Shown piece after piece: positions 1 to 5,418 of a DNA stretch of 5,418 nucleotides (positions are counted from its first letter, which is position 1; each line of letters opens with the position of its first letter). The notes beneath the pieces were generated by a model. The model was not told where the DNA came from, made no database searches, and saw nothing but the letters and a program-made list of their open reading frames with translations. The DNA comes from an uncultured bacterium. Lineage in GTDB: Bacteria; Patescibacteriota; Patescibacteriia; CAIQCM01. The stretch spans positions 1 through 5,418 of the forward strand of contig CAIQCM010000123.1 of NCBI GenBank assembly GCA_903870305.1, written 5' to 3'. The position numbers and the translations under genes were made by a program.

Positions 1-19
1 AACTGCCGGAGTATGTCAA

Positions 20-448
20 TTGCTCGATAACCTTCGTCAAACCCTTGAAGTCTATAGTGGTAGATCCGTTTATTTTTACCATTTAGATTTCAACACCGGT
101 CGAGGATCTGTCATCCTGGGAAACCATTCAATGAATTTGCTATTCGGACGAGTCGACCCGATCGAAAAACCCGGATTCATGTTTCTCTACGAAATACATT
201 TCACCCTAAGCGATTTGCAACATCGTCCGGATTGGAAAGACGGCGCATGTATTGCAAGAATCTACAGCAATGGTCAACTTTGGGTCAGGAATCCTGCCGA
301 GCCAATTCTCCGAAGTCGTGATAAACACGAAATGTGGCTTATCGGCAGTTCGGTAAATGATCGCCGAGAGCACCCCGTTGACCAAACCTGTGTTAACCGT
401 GGCGCTTGGCACCATAACCTTTCCATCGAAGATTACCTCAAGACCTAG
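20..448 (+). CDS. Hypothetical protein, possibly 5'-partial
   Basis: I do not recognise this 142-residue protein. It looks soluble: there is no signal peptide, no long hydrophobic segment and no repeat. It is rich in aromatic and charged residues, for example YFYHLDF near residue 20 and a C-terminal stretch with several His residues ending NLSIEDYLKT. The TTG at 20 has a GGAG (8-11) eight bases upstream, which is good Shine-Dalgarno spacing. However, the frame is open to the left edge (from base 2), so the true start may lie outside the window. In-frame ATG codons at 131 and 179 are weaker alternatives. By eye the gene is less rich in GCG/GGC codons than the genes that follow, so it may have a different history. 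The stop is TAG at 446-448 and a terminator follows, so it closes its own transcript. No function is proposed. Confidence 0.55.
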   Translation: MLDNLRQTLEVYSGRSVYFYHLDFNTGRGSVILGNHSMNLLFGRVDPIEKPGFMFLYEIHFTLSDLQHRPDWKDGACIARIYSNGQLWVRNPAEPILRSRDKHEMWLIGSSVNDRREHPVDQTCVNRGAWHHNLSIEDYLKT

Positions 449-477
449 TAAGTTGGTCCAACCGCCCGCCCACGAAG

Positions 478-510
478 ACCGTCGCGTCTCCCTTGGCGCG
501 GCGGTTTTTT
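478..510 (+). terminator. Rho-independent terminator after the hypothetical gene
   Basis: The left arm ACCGTCGCG (478-486) pairs with CGCGGCGGT (497-505) with one G-T pair, across a 10-base loop. A run of six T (505-510) follows. It lies 30 bases after the stop at 448 and before the next promoter, where an intrinsic terminator is expected. Confidence 0.75.
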
Positions 511-532
511 CATTGTCGCGAGTTGATCCGGA

Positions 533-562
533 TTTACCATGATTTTTTAATGGGTGTATAGT
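533..562 (+). promoter_or_regulatory. Putative sigma-70-type promoter for the COG4315-like gene
   Basis: TTTACC (533-538, 4 of 6 matches to TTGACA) and TATAGT (557-562, 5 of 6 matches to TATAAT) are separated by 18 bases. They lie between the upstream terminator and the ATG at 596. Transcription would start near 569, giving a leader of about 27 bases that contains the purine-rich AAGAAAGA (583-590), a weak ribosome binding site five bases before the ATG. The position supports it; the boxes alone are weak evidence. Confidence 0.4.
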
Positions 563-595
563 ATATGCATCCCTTAACTATTAAGAAAGATCAAT

Positions 596-1147
596 ATGAA
601 GCGTTCAAACATAATTTTGATCATCGTGGTCATTGTCGCCGTAGTCGCGGGCGTGGCGCTTTGGATGTATTATTCGTCGCAAACCCCGGTGGCTTACAAT
701 CAGCCCGCTAACACTAACGCGGTCGCGAATACGCCGGCCACCGTGCCGCCGGTCGTTCAACCGCCGGTCGTTCAACCGCCGGTAAATATGCCTTCGGGGG
801 GCGGTCTCAAAACCATAACCTTGAATACGGTGAAAGACACCAAGCTCGGCACGCGCATTGTCGACGGGAACGGCCATGCTCTTTATTACTTTACCGTTGA
901 TGCGCCCGGGGTGAGCAACTGTAGCGGCGTTTGTGCCGTCAACTGGCCCGCCTATACCGTATTCTCCGGATATAAGTTAATAGGCGGCGCGGGCATTACC
1001 GGAAAAATTGGCACGATTGTCAAGCCGGACGGTTCGCTTCAGGTGACTTATAACGGCGCGCCATTGTACTTCTGGCATCTTGACGCAACCGCGTCCGATA
1101 CGCTCGGCCAAGGCATTGGCGGCGTTTGGTTCGTTCAAAAGCCGTAA
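596..1147 (+). CDS. Membrane-anchored protein with two COG4315/PF03640 secreted-repeat units
   Basis: This 183-residue protein is probably displayed on the outer face of the cytoplasmic membrane. After MKRSN comes a hydrophobic helix (about 6-26), then a Pro/Asn/Ala-rich linker (about 30-68) and a C-terminal domain. That domain shows both halves of the 'secreted repeat of unknown function' family. The first half has YYFTVD (97-102), then CSGVCAVNWP (109-118) with two Cys residues that could form a disulfide. The second half has PLYFWHLD (156-163) and ends GQGIGGVWFVQ. The Y-x-[FWY]-x-x-D pattern is the family signature. The biochemical role of the family is not established. There is no lipobox Cys at the end of the N-terminal helix, so it looks helix-anchored rather than a lipoprotein, although relatives are often annotated as lipoproteins. 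It has its own promoter-like sequence and a strong terminator, and so seems to be a single-gene unit. The family assignment is firm; the function is unknown. Confidence 0.88.
   Translation: MKRSNIILIIVVIVAVVAGVALWMYYSSQTPVAYNQPANTNAVANTPATVPPVVQPPVVQPPVNMPSGGGLKTITLNTVKDTKLGTRIVDGNGHALYYFTVDAPGVSNCSGVCAVNWPAYTVFSGYKLIGGAGITGKIGTIVKPDGSLQVTYNGAPLYFWHLDATASDTLGQGIGGVWFVQKP
746..783 (+). repeat. 15-bp tandem repeat encoding the Pro-rich linker
   Basis: CCGCCGGTCGTTCAA occurs at 746-760 and again, identically, at 761-775. A third partial copy of 8 bases follows (776-783). The unit is a multiple of three and encodes five residues (PPVVQ), so copy-number change would alter linker length without shifting the frame. 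The linker separates the membrane helix from the folded domain. Confidence 0.85.
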
Positions 1148-1154
1148 TAACGAT

Positions 1155-1187
1155 AAAAAAGCCGGGTGGCAAAAACCCGGCTTTTTT
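1155..1187 (+). terminator. Strong intrinsic terminator, possibly bidirectional
   Basis: A perfect 13-bp stem (AAAAAAGCCGGGT at 1155-1167 with ACCCGGCTTTTTT at 1175-1187) encloses a seven-base loop and ends in six T. It starts seven bases after the TAA at 1145-1147. The A-run on the left arm means it could also act on the reverse strand, although no reverse-strand gene is visible. It ends only 14 bases before the flippase ATG. Confidence 0.9.
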
Positions 1188-1195
1188 GGTATCAT
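1166..1195 (+). promoter_or_regulatory. Candidate leaderless promoter for the polysaccharide operon
   Basis: TATCAT (1190-1195, 5 of 6 matches to TATAAT) ends six bases before the flippase ATG at 1202, so transcription would be expected to start at or next to the A of the ATG. A weak -35-like GTGGCA (1166-1171, 4 of 6) lies 18 bases upstream, inside the terminator stem and loop. No Shine-Dalgarno sequence precedes the ATG, which fits a leaderless mRNA. The alternative is read-through of the terminator or a promoter further upstream. This is an inference from geometry. Confidence 0.35.
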
Positions 1196-1201
1196 TTGCC
1201 C

Positions 1202-2683
1202 ATGGCGCGAGAGCAGACAGTTGCTAAAAATACGCTTTTTTTGACGGCGGGATCAATTTGCCAAAAGCTTTTGGCCTTTGTTTATTTTACCATACTCGCA
1301 CGGCACTTTCTGCCGCCGGACGATGTCGGACGCTATTTGTATGCGCTTTCCTATGCCGCGCTCTTTTCGGTCATCGTCGACTTTGGCGTTCAGCCGGTCC
1401 TCATCCGCGCCATTGCCAAAGACCGCTCGCGAGCGCGAACGATCATCTCGAACGCGATCGGCATTAAGACCGTTTTTGCTATCATTACGGCGGCGGCCAT
1501 GTTTTGGGCCGCACGCGTTACCGAAAGCGATCCGGTAAAGATCGCGCTTATTTCCGTCGCCTGCATCACACTGGTTCTTGATTCGGTTCAACTGACTTTC
1601 TACGCCGTCTTGCGCGGGTATGAAAAGTTGAACTACGAAGCGGTGGGCGTACTTATCGGCCAAGCGATCACCGTGACCGCCGGCGGCGTCATGCTATACC
1701 TGAAACAACCGTTGCCGTTCCTCATGTTCGCTTATGTCTGTGGCTCGGCGTGGAATGCGATCTATTCGTGGCGCATGGCCAAGCGCGTGACCAATGAGCG
1801 CTTTAGCATCTCCCTGGATCGCTCCGTCTGGAAAGAAATATTGGTCATGGCTCTGCCATTTGCCGCCGCGGCCATTTTTGTCCGCATTTACTCTTCGGCC
1901 GACTCGGTGCTCTTGAACCGCTTGGCCGGGAATGCGGCGGCGGCCTTTTACGGCGTGCCATACAAATTTGTTTTCGCTTTTCAATTTGTGCCCATTGCGC
2001 TCGCGGCGGCGCTTTTTCCAACCTACTCGCGCGAAGCCGGGCAAGGGAAGGCGCGCTTGGGCGAATTGTTCTGGAACGCCGAGCGCTATCTCATGTTGGT
2101 CGCCCTCCCGCTCGTTGCCGGCATGGTTTCGCTTGCGCACCCGCTTATTGTCACTTTTTATAAAAGCCAATATTTGCCTTCGGTGCCGATCATGATGATC
2201 CTCGCCTGGTGCCTTATTCCCGCTTTTCTCGATTACCCGGTCGGCGCGCTCTTAAACGCTTCGCACAAGCAAAACATTCAAACCGCGTTCATGGGCATTA
2301 TCATGTGCATGAGCATAATTTTGAATTTACTTTTGATCCCGCGCTTTGGCGCGATCGCTTCGGCTTGCGCCGCGCTTATCGGCAACTCGACGCTTTTTAT
2401 CGGCGGCCTGTATTACGCCGCCAAGCTCGCCGACATTCCTTGGAAAAAACTCTTGGCGTCTTTTGCGCGCATCGGCGGCTCGGCGCTAGTAATGGCGCTT
2501 GTTGTTATTTTGACCCAGGGACATTTAAAATTATATTTCTCAGTGGCGCTCGGCATCGCGGTTTATATGCTTGGATTGTTCGTTACCCGCGAGCTGGGAA
2601 GAAGCGACATAATGCGTTTCCGTGATATTCTTCGTCCGCCGCGGCCCGAGACAGACGTAACGGAATCGGAAATAACCGTATGA
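1202..2683 (+). CDS. Wzx-like polysaccharide/oligosaccharide flippase
   Basis: This 493-residue polytopic membrane protein probably moves lipid-linked oligosaccharides across the cytoplasmic membrane. It has about 14 hydrophobic segments (roughly 12-33, 45-66, 86-105, 112-135, 145-166, 169-188, 212-233, 250-275, 294-314, 327-345, 359-379, 385-405, 418-438, 444-462). That number and the length are typical of the Wzx/PST branch of the MOP superfamily. The N-terminus (NTLFLTAGSICQKLLAF, then ILARHF) and the middle block YGVPYKFVFAFQFVP...LFPTYSR are family-like. A charged tail follows the last helix. I chose ATG 1202 because an in-frame GTG at 1166 lies inside the terminator hairpin and would add 12 residues that do not look like the family. 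The stop TGA (2681-2683) overlaps the next ATG, which implies translational coupling. The substrate cannot be told from the sequence. MurJ-type flippases are related, but the glycosyltransferase context favours Wzx. Confidence 0.9.
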   Translation: MAREQTVAKNTLFLTAGSICQKLLAFVYFTILARHFLPPDDVGRYLYALSYAALFSVIVDFGVQPVLIRAIAKDRSRARTIISNAIGIKTVFAIITAAAMFWAARVTESDPVKIALISVACITLVLDSVQLTFYAVLRGYEKLNYEAVGVLIGQAITVTAGGVMLYLKQPLPFLMFAYVCGSAWNAIYSWRMAKRVTNERFSISLDRSVWKEILVMALPFAAAAIFVRIYSSADSVLLNRLAGNAAAAFYGVPYKFVFAFQFVPIALAAALFPTYSREAGQGKARLGELFWNAERYLMLVALPLVAGMVSLAHPLIVTFYKSQYLPSVPIMMILAWCLIPAFLDYPVGALLNASHKQNIQTAFMGIIMCMSIILNLLLIPRFGAIASACAALIGNSTLFIGGLYYAAKLADIPWKKLLASFARIGGSALVMALVVILTQGHLKLYFSVALGIAVYMLGLFVTRELGRSDIMRFRDILRPPRPETDVTESEITV

Positions 2684-3771
2684 AAATGCTTTTGCTCACT
2701 TACGAATACCCCCCTTTCCGCGGCGGCGTGGCCGCTTATCTTTCGAATTTGATGAGCGTGGCGCCGGCCGGCGTTGAGGTGGTTGTTGACGTGCCGAAAG
2801 CTCACGAACATTGGCTAGAAACAATTTGGCGCCTATGCATGAAACCGCACAAGGAAAAGCCCGATCTTATTGCTGTAAGTCACATTTTGCCGGCTGGCTA
2901 CATCGCTTACAATTCAAAGTTCTGGTATAAAACACCGTACCTTGTCTTCACCCACGGCACGGATATTTTGACGGCGCGGCGGAGCGGCTGGAAACGCTTT
3001 TGGATGCGCTTTATTTTACGTCGTGCAAAATTCGTCATCGCAAATTCGCGCTTTACCGCCGCACTGCTTCATGAAGAGGGGATAACAAAGGTTGAAATTG
3101 TGCCCCCTAGTGTTGATGTATCAACCAAGAACCAAGAACCAAGAACCAATTTCCAAAATCATTCTATAATTTCCGTCGGCCGACTGGTGCCGCGCAAGGG
3201 GTTTGATACTTTGATTCAGGCCATGCCCGCGATCATCAAAGAAATTCCTGACGCGCGCCTTACGATCATTGGGCGCGGGGATTATTATGACGAACTGATC
3301 CGCTTGGCTCATGAATTGCGCGTTGAAACATTCGTCGATATTTTAACCGATGTTGATGATAAAAAGAAAGGCGAATACTTGGCTATGTCCGCGCTTTTTG
3401 CGCTGGCCGCCCGCCAGGTCGGCGACGATATCGAGGGCTTTGGAGTTGTCACGCTGGAAGCGTCGGCCGCCGGGTTGCCGGTCGTGGTGACGAATTCCGG
3501 CGGCTCGGCCGAACCGGTCGTCGATAACGTTACCGGCATTATTGCCCCGTCCGATGATCCGGCAACGCTCGCTGCGATCATCATGCGGCTTTTGAAGAAC
3601 AAAGATGAAGCGGCAAAATTAGGCGCCGCGGGACGCAAATACGTCAATAAAGAATACTCAATCGAGACGATTGGAAAGAAGTTTTGGAAGATAATTACCA
3701 CATATCCTTCCGTCACCCCCGAGCGCACGTCGGGGGTCCAATCCATATTGGGCGACCGACCGACCAAGTGA
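2680..3771 (+). CDS. GT4-family glycosyltransferase, C-terminal tail encoded by a repeat element
   Basis: This 363-residue cytoplasmic or membrane-associated retaining glycosyltransferase has the GT-B fold. It would add a sugar from a nucleotide donor to the growing lipid-linked glycan. The N-terminal domain (about 1-145) opens with LLLTYEYPPFRGGVA, which carries the Gly-rich loop, and has FTHGTD (90-95) and FVIANSRFT (118-125). The C-terminal domain (about 162-340) has SVGRLVPRKGFD, where R168 and K173 are the expected donor-phosphate contacts. It also has the E-x7-E motif EGFGVVTLE (E252, E260) and SGGSAEPV. The ATG at 2680 overlaps the flippase stop, and GGAAA (2668-2672) lies seven bases before it; ATG 2686 is an alternative start. 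Two oddities stand out. A heptanucleotide tandem repeat encodes residues 148-157 in the hinge. Residues 344-363 and the stop codon come from a palindromic element, so the original C-terminus was probably different. The catalytic core appears intact. The donor and acceptor cannot be assigned. Confidence 0.9.
   Translation: MKMLLLTYEYPPFRGGVAAYLSNLMSVAPAGVEVVVDVPKAHEHWLETIWRLCMKPHKEKPDLIAVSHILPAGYIAYNSKFWYKTPYLVFTHGTDILTARRSGWKRFWMRFILRRAKFVIANSRFTAALLHEEGITKVEIVPPSVDVSTKNQEPRTNFQNHSIISVGRLVPRKGFDTLIQAMPAIIKEIPDARLTIIGRGDYYDELIRLAHELRVETFVDILTDVDDKKKGEYLAMSALFALAARQVGDDIEGFGVVTLEASAAGLPVVVTNSGGSAEPVVDNVTGIIAPSDDPATLAAIIMRLLKNKDEAAKLGAAGRKYVNKEYSIETIGKKFWKIITTYPSVTPERTSGVQSILGDRPTK
3123..3149 (+). 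repeat. Heptanucleotide tandem repeat (AACCAAG, ~3.9 units) in the GT4 hinge
   Basis: AACCAAG is repeated at 3123-3129, 3130-3136 and 3137-3143, with a fourth copy missing its last base at 3144-3149. It encodes about S148 to N157 (TKNQEPRT core), exactly between VPPSVD, which closes the N-terminal domain, and SIISVGRL, which opens the C-terminal one. This loop tolerates insertions in GT-B enzymes. Because the unit is seven bases, gain or loss of one unit shifts the frame. Confidence 0.9.
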
Positions 3772-3802
3772 TGATTGGATTCCCTTCGAGAAGGGAATGA
3801 CG
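3711..3802 (-). repeat. 92-bp palindromic (MITE/REP-like) element, complete copy
   Basis: The element has terminal inverted repeats built as CGTCA, then a hairpin, then TCCAATC (left: 3711-3715 and 3737-3743; right: GATTGGA 3773-3779 and TGACG 3798-3802). The left hairpin pairs ACCCCCGA (3715-3722) with TCGGGGGT (3730-3737). The right hairpin pairs ATTCCCTT (3779-3786) with AAGGGAAT (3791-3798). The 29-base centre holds three tandem GACC units. It covers the last 20 codons and stop of the GT4 gene and most of the gap to the next ATG. It carries no protein gene, so if mobile it would depend on an enzyme encoded elsewhere. The minus strand is given because its asymmetric centre matches the + strand of the copy at 5362. 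Confidence 0.85.
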
Positions 3803-3811
3803 CATTAACTT

Positions 3812-5418
3812 ATGCCCGAAATTTCCGTTATTATTCCAACCTACCAGCACGGCGACACGCTCGCCGCTTGTTTGGATTCTATTTTCAAACAAACATTTAA
3901 GGATATCGAATTGATCGTGGTTAACGACGTCTCGACCGACAATACCGAAGAAATATTAAAACCCTATCTCGATAAAATCATTTACAAAAAGATACCAAAT
4001 TTCGGTGCGCCAAAAGCGAGGAATGTCGGTTTTGAACTTTCAAAAGGCCGCTTCGTGATCTTCTGCGACGCCGACCTTATCCTTAAACCGGAAATGCTGC
4101 GGCTACTTTACGAGGGGCTCCAGGCAAATCCAAAAACTTCCTATGCCTATGCCGGTTTTCGTTTCGGCCTGGGCCGATTTAAGGCCTTAGCGTGGAGTGG
4201 GAATCGCTTGCGCAAATTAAATTTCATTCACACCTCGGCCCTTATCCGCCGCGAGGACTTTGTCGGTTTTGACGAGTCGATCAAAAAACTGCAGGATTGG
4301 GATATGTGGCTTACGATGCTGGAAAAGGGAAAGACCGGCGTGTCGGTCAATAAGATCCTTTTCTCGGCCAAACCGCGCAAAACCGGCATGAGCTGGTGGT
4401 TGCCAAAAGCGCTGTATTCACCTTTCTTTAAGGCGATTGGCATTCGTTTTAGATCGGTGGCGCGATACGACGAGGCCGCCAAGATCATCGCCCGAAAACA
4501 TGATCTTGATCTTACTCCGAACGACGAAATCGGTGGAAAATTATGGCTCGTCTTTTTGGCGATCCTTGCGTTGTCTGCAATAGCTTTCGGACACCCGTGG
4601 CTTGGAACGATCGTATCGCTTGTTTTTCTTGCACTCACCCTTGCCGCTTCGCTAAACGATCTTATCTACGGCGTCGGTACGATCCTCGCCGAACTGATCT
4701 TCGGCTCGCTGGCCGGAAGAACATTGGCAATATCGTTCCCTGGTTTTTCTTTGCCGCTCCGTCTTGCGCTCTTCGCCGTTGTCGGCGCGGTCTGGCTCAT
4801 TCGCATTCTCCAAGGAAGAATACGCTGGCCGCAAAAGAATATCATTATCGGCGTGGTTATCATGCTCGCGGTTGTCGGGTGGGGGATGATAAACGGCTTA
4901 TTACACGGCATAGCATTGAGGCCGGTCTTCTCCGATGCTAATGCCTATTTTGCCTTGCCGCTTATTTGGTTCTTTGTTTCAGCGGTCAAGAATGAGCACG
5001 ACCAGGCGTGGCTAAAAAAGATATTAAAGCACGGCGTGATCGCGCTTTCGATCGTTACGATATTCGCCCTGTATTTCTTCAGCCATAAATTCCTGAACAC
5101 CGCCGGCGTTTTCGCCTACAAATGGCTGCGCGACAGCCGCATTGCCGAAATAACCGCACTCGATAATGGCACCTACCGCGTTTTCATCCAGTCGCAGCTC
5201 TTTTGCGTCGTGGCGTTCATCATGGTCGCGTTCCGCGACAAAGGCAATGCATGGAAACGCTGGGCATGGGGAATATTGCCTGCCGCTGCGCTTATCATTT
5301 CCTCGTCGCGCAGTTTTGCGCTGGGGATTGGCGCGGCCTTCGTTGCCCTGGTAATTCTCTTCGTCATTCCCGCGAAGGCGGGAATCCAATCATCGCCTGG
5401 TCGGACGGACGTCCAGTA
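3812..5418 (+). CDS. GT2 glycosyltransferase fused to O-antigen ligase/Wzy-like domain, 3'-partial
   Basis: One uninterrupted frame of 535 codons runs from ATG 3812 off the window end. Residues 1 to about 235 form a GT2 (GT-A fold) domain: EISVIIPTYQHGDTLAACLDSI, then VVNDVSTDNTEEI, then APKARNVGFELSKGRF. These are followed by the metal-binding D-x-D in FCDADL (D86, D88) and QDWDMWL (162-166 region), the usual catalytic acid motif. From about 244 the protein is polytopic, with about ten hydrophobic segments to residue 518. RPVFSDANAYFALPLIWFF (370-388), TYRVFIQSQLF (454-464) and the ISSSRSFALGIGAA segment (496-509) resemble the O-antigen ligase/Wzy_C family (PF04932). The likely job is to add a sugar in the cytoplasm and then polymerise or transfer the glycan outside, but the coupling is inferred. 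No good Shine-Dalgarno lies close to the ATG; AAGGG (3791-3795) is 16 bases away, inside the repeat hairpin. From residue 518 the sequence is encoded by a repeat element, so the end may be an abnormal tail. The GT2 call is firm; the ligase call is moderate. Confidence 0.87.
   Translation, partial: MPEISVIIPTYQHGDTLAACLDSIFKQTFKDIELIVVNDVSTDNTEEILKPYLDKIIYKKIPNFGAPKARNVGFELSKGRFVIFCDADLILKPEMLRLLYEGLQANPKTSYAYAGFRFGLGRFKALAWSGNRLRKLNFIHTSALIRREDFVGFDESIKKLQDWDMWLTMLEKGKTGVSVNKILFSAKPRKTGMSWWLPKALYSPFFKAIGIRFRSVARYDEAAKIIARKHDLDLTPNDEIGGKLWLVFLAILALSAIAFGHPWLGTIVSLVFLALTLAASLNDLIYGVGTILAELIFGSLAGRTLAISFPGFSLPLRLALFAVVGAVWLIRILQGRIRWPQKNIIIGVVIMLAVVGWGMINGLLHGIALRPVFSDANAYFALPLIWFFVSAVKNEHDQAWLKKILKHGVIALSIVTIFALYFFSHKFLNTAGVFAYKWLRDSRIAEITALDNGTYRVFIQSQLFCVVAFIMVAFRDKGNAWKRWAWGILPAAALIISSSRSFALGIGAAFVALVILFVIPAKAGIQSSPGRTDVQ
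5362..5418 (+). repeat. Second copy of the palindromic element, truncated by the window end
   Basis: It begins CGTCA (5362-5366). The hairpin pairs ATTCCCGC (5366-5373) with GCGGGAAT (5378-5385) around GAAG, and TCCAATCATC follows. Its reverse complement aligns without gaps to 3746-3802 with 44 of 57 identities; 7 of the 13 differences fall in the inner eight bases of the hairpin. It is read through in frame by the GT2/ligase gene as VIPAKAGIQS and onward. About 35 more bases, including the mirror hairpin and TGACG, are expected beyond the window. Confidence 0.88.

Noticed and set aside
452..462. GTTGG-T-CCAAC palindrome just after the first gene
   Set aside because: The loop is one base and the site is short. 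It could be an operator half by chance, but nothing else supports it.
1166..1201. GTG start at 1166 for the flippase, adding 12 residues
   Set aside because: It lies inside the loop-proximal stem of a strong terminator, has no ribosome binding site, and the added residues do not resemble the family N-terminus. ATG 1202 gives a family-like start.
1694..2170. Long reverse-strand frames, for example opposite the flippase and GT4 genes
   Set aside because: They are antisense shadows with Arg/Lys-rich low-complexity products and lie opposite well-recognised genes.
3123..3149. CRISPR array interpretation of the heptamer repeat
   Set aside because: The units are seven bases with no spacers and lie inside a coding region.
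3779..3798. Hairpin between the GT4 and GT2 genes as an intrinsic terminator
   Set aside because: The stem is good but no T-run follows (GACGCATTAACTT), and the hairpin belongs to the palindromic element. It may affect RNA stability but is not a typical terminator.
3797..3808. Mini-frame ATG ACG CAT TAA before the GT2 start, with AAGGG upstream
   Set aside because: Three codons are too few to call a leader peptide, and the bases come from the repeat element. Probably chance.
4543..4941. Separate + strand frame beginning at ATG 4543
   Set aside because: It overlaps the GT2/ligase gene in another frame, is rich in Arg and Cys, has no family likeness and is explained as a shadow. The 3812 frame has no stop here, so it does not mark a gene boundary.

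Overview
The window reads as a piece of a bacterial surface-glycan locus. The best guess for the source is an uncultivated bacterium, possibly of the Patescibacteria/CPR type. Support for that guess is indirect: compact genes with an ATGA overlap, a membrane-anchored COG4315-type protein with a Pro/Asn-rich linker, and a start with no Shine-Dalgarno sequence. TGA is used as a stop codon (flippase and GT4 genes), so recoding of TGA as glycine is excluded. No ribosomal or other phylogenetic marker is present, so the taxonomy stays open.

Layout, all on the + strand. 20-448: an unrecognised soluble protein that may begin before the window, closed by a hairpin terminator (478-510). 533-562: a plausible promoter. 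596-1147: a membrane-anchored protein with two PF03640/COG4315 'secreted repeat' units, closed by a strong perfect-stem terminator (1155-1187). From 1202 begins a polysaccharide operon: a Wzx-like flippase (1202-2683), a GT4 glycosyltransferase (2680-3771, overlapping by 4 bases), and a long open frame (3812 to the window end) that joins a GT2 glycosyltransferase to a polytopic O-antigen-ligase/Wzy-like membrane domain. Together these could build a lipid-linked oligosaccharide (GT4, GT2), move it across the membrane (flippase) and polymerise or transfer it outside (Wzy/WaaL-like domain).

The most interesting signal is repetitive DNA inside the glycan genes. A 92-bp palindromic element (3711-3802), with a hairpin in each terminal inverted repeat, supplies the last 20 codons and the stop of the GT4 gene. 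A second, inverted copy (5362 to the window end) enters the ligase domain in the same reading phase, so both genes encode a related V-x-P...G-x-Q-S peptide. The copies differ by compensated changes in the hairpin stem. A separate heptanucleotide repeat (AACCAAG, about 3.9 units) lies in the hinge of the GT4 enzyme, where a change of one unit would shift the frame. This resembles the in-frame palindromic insertions known from Rickettsia, combined with a possible contingency-type repeat, in neighbouring surface-glycan genes.
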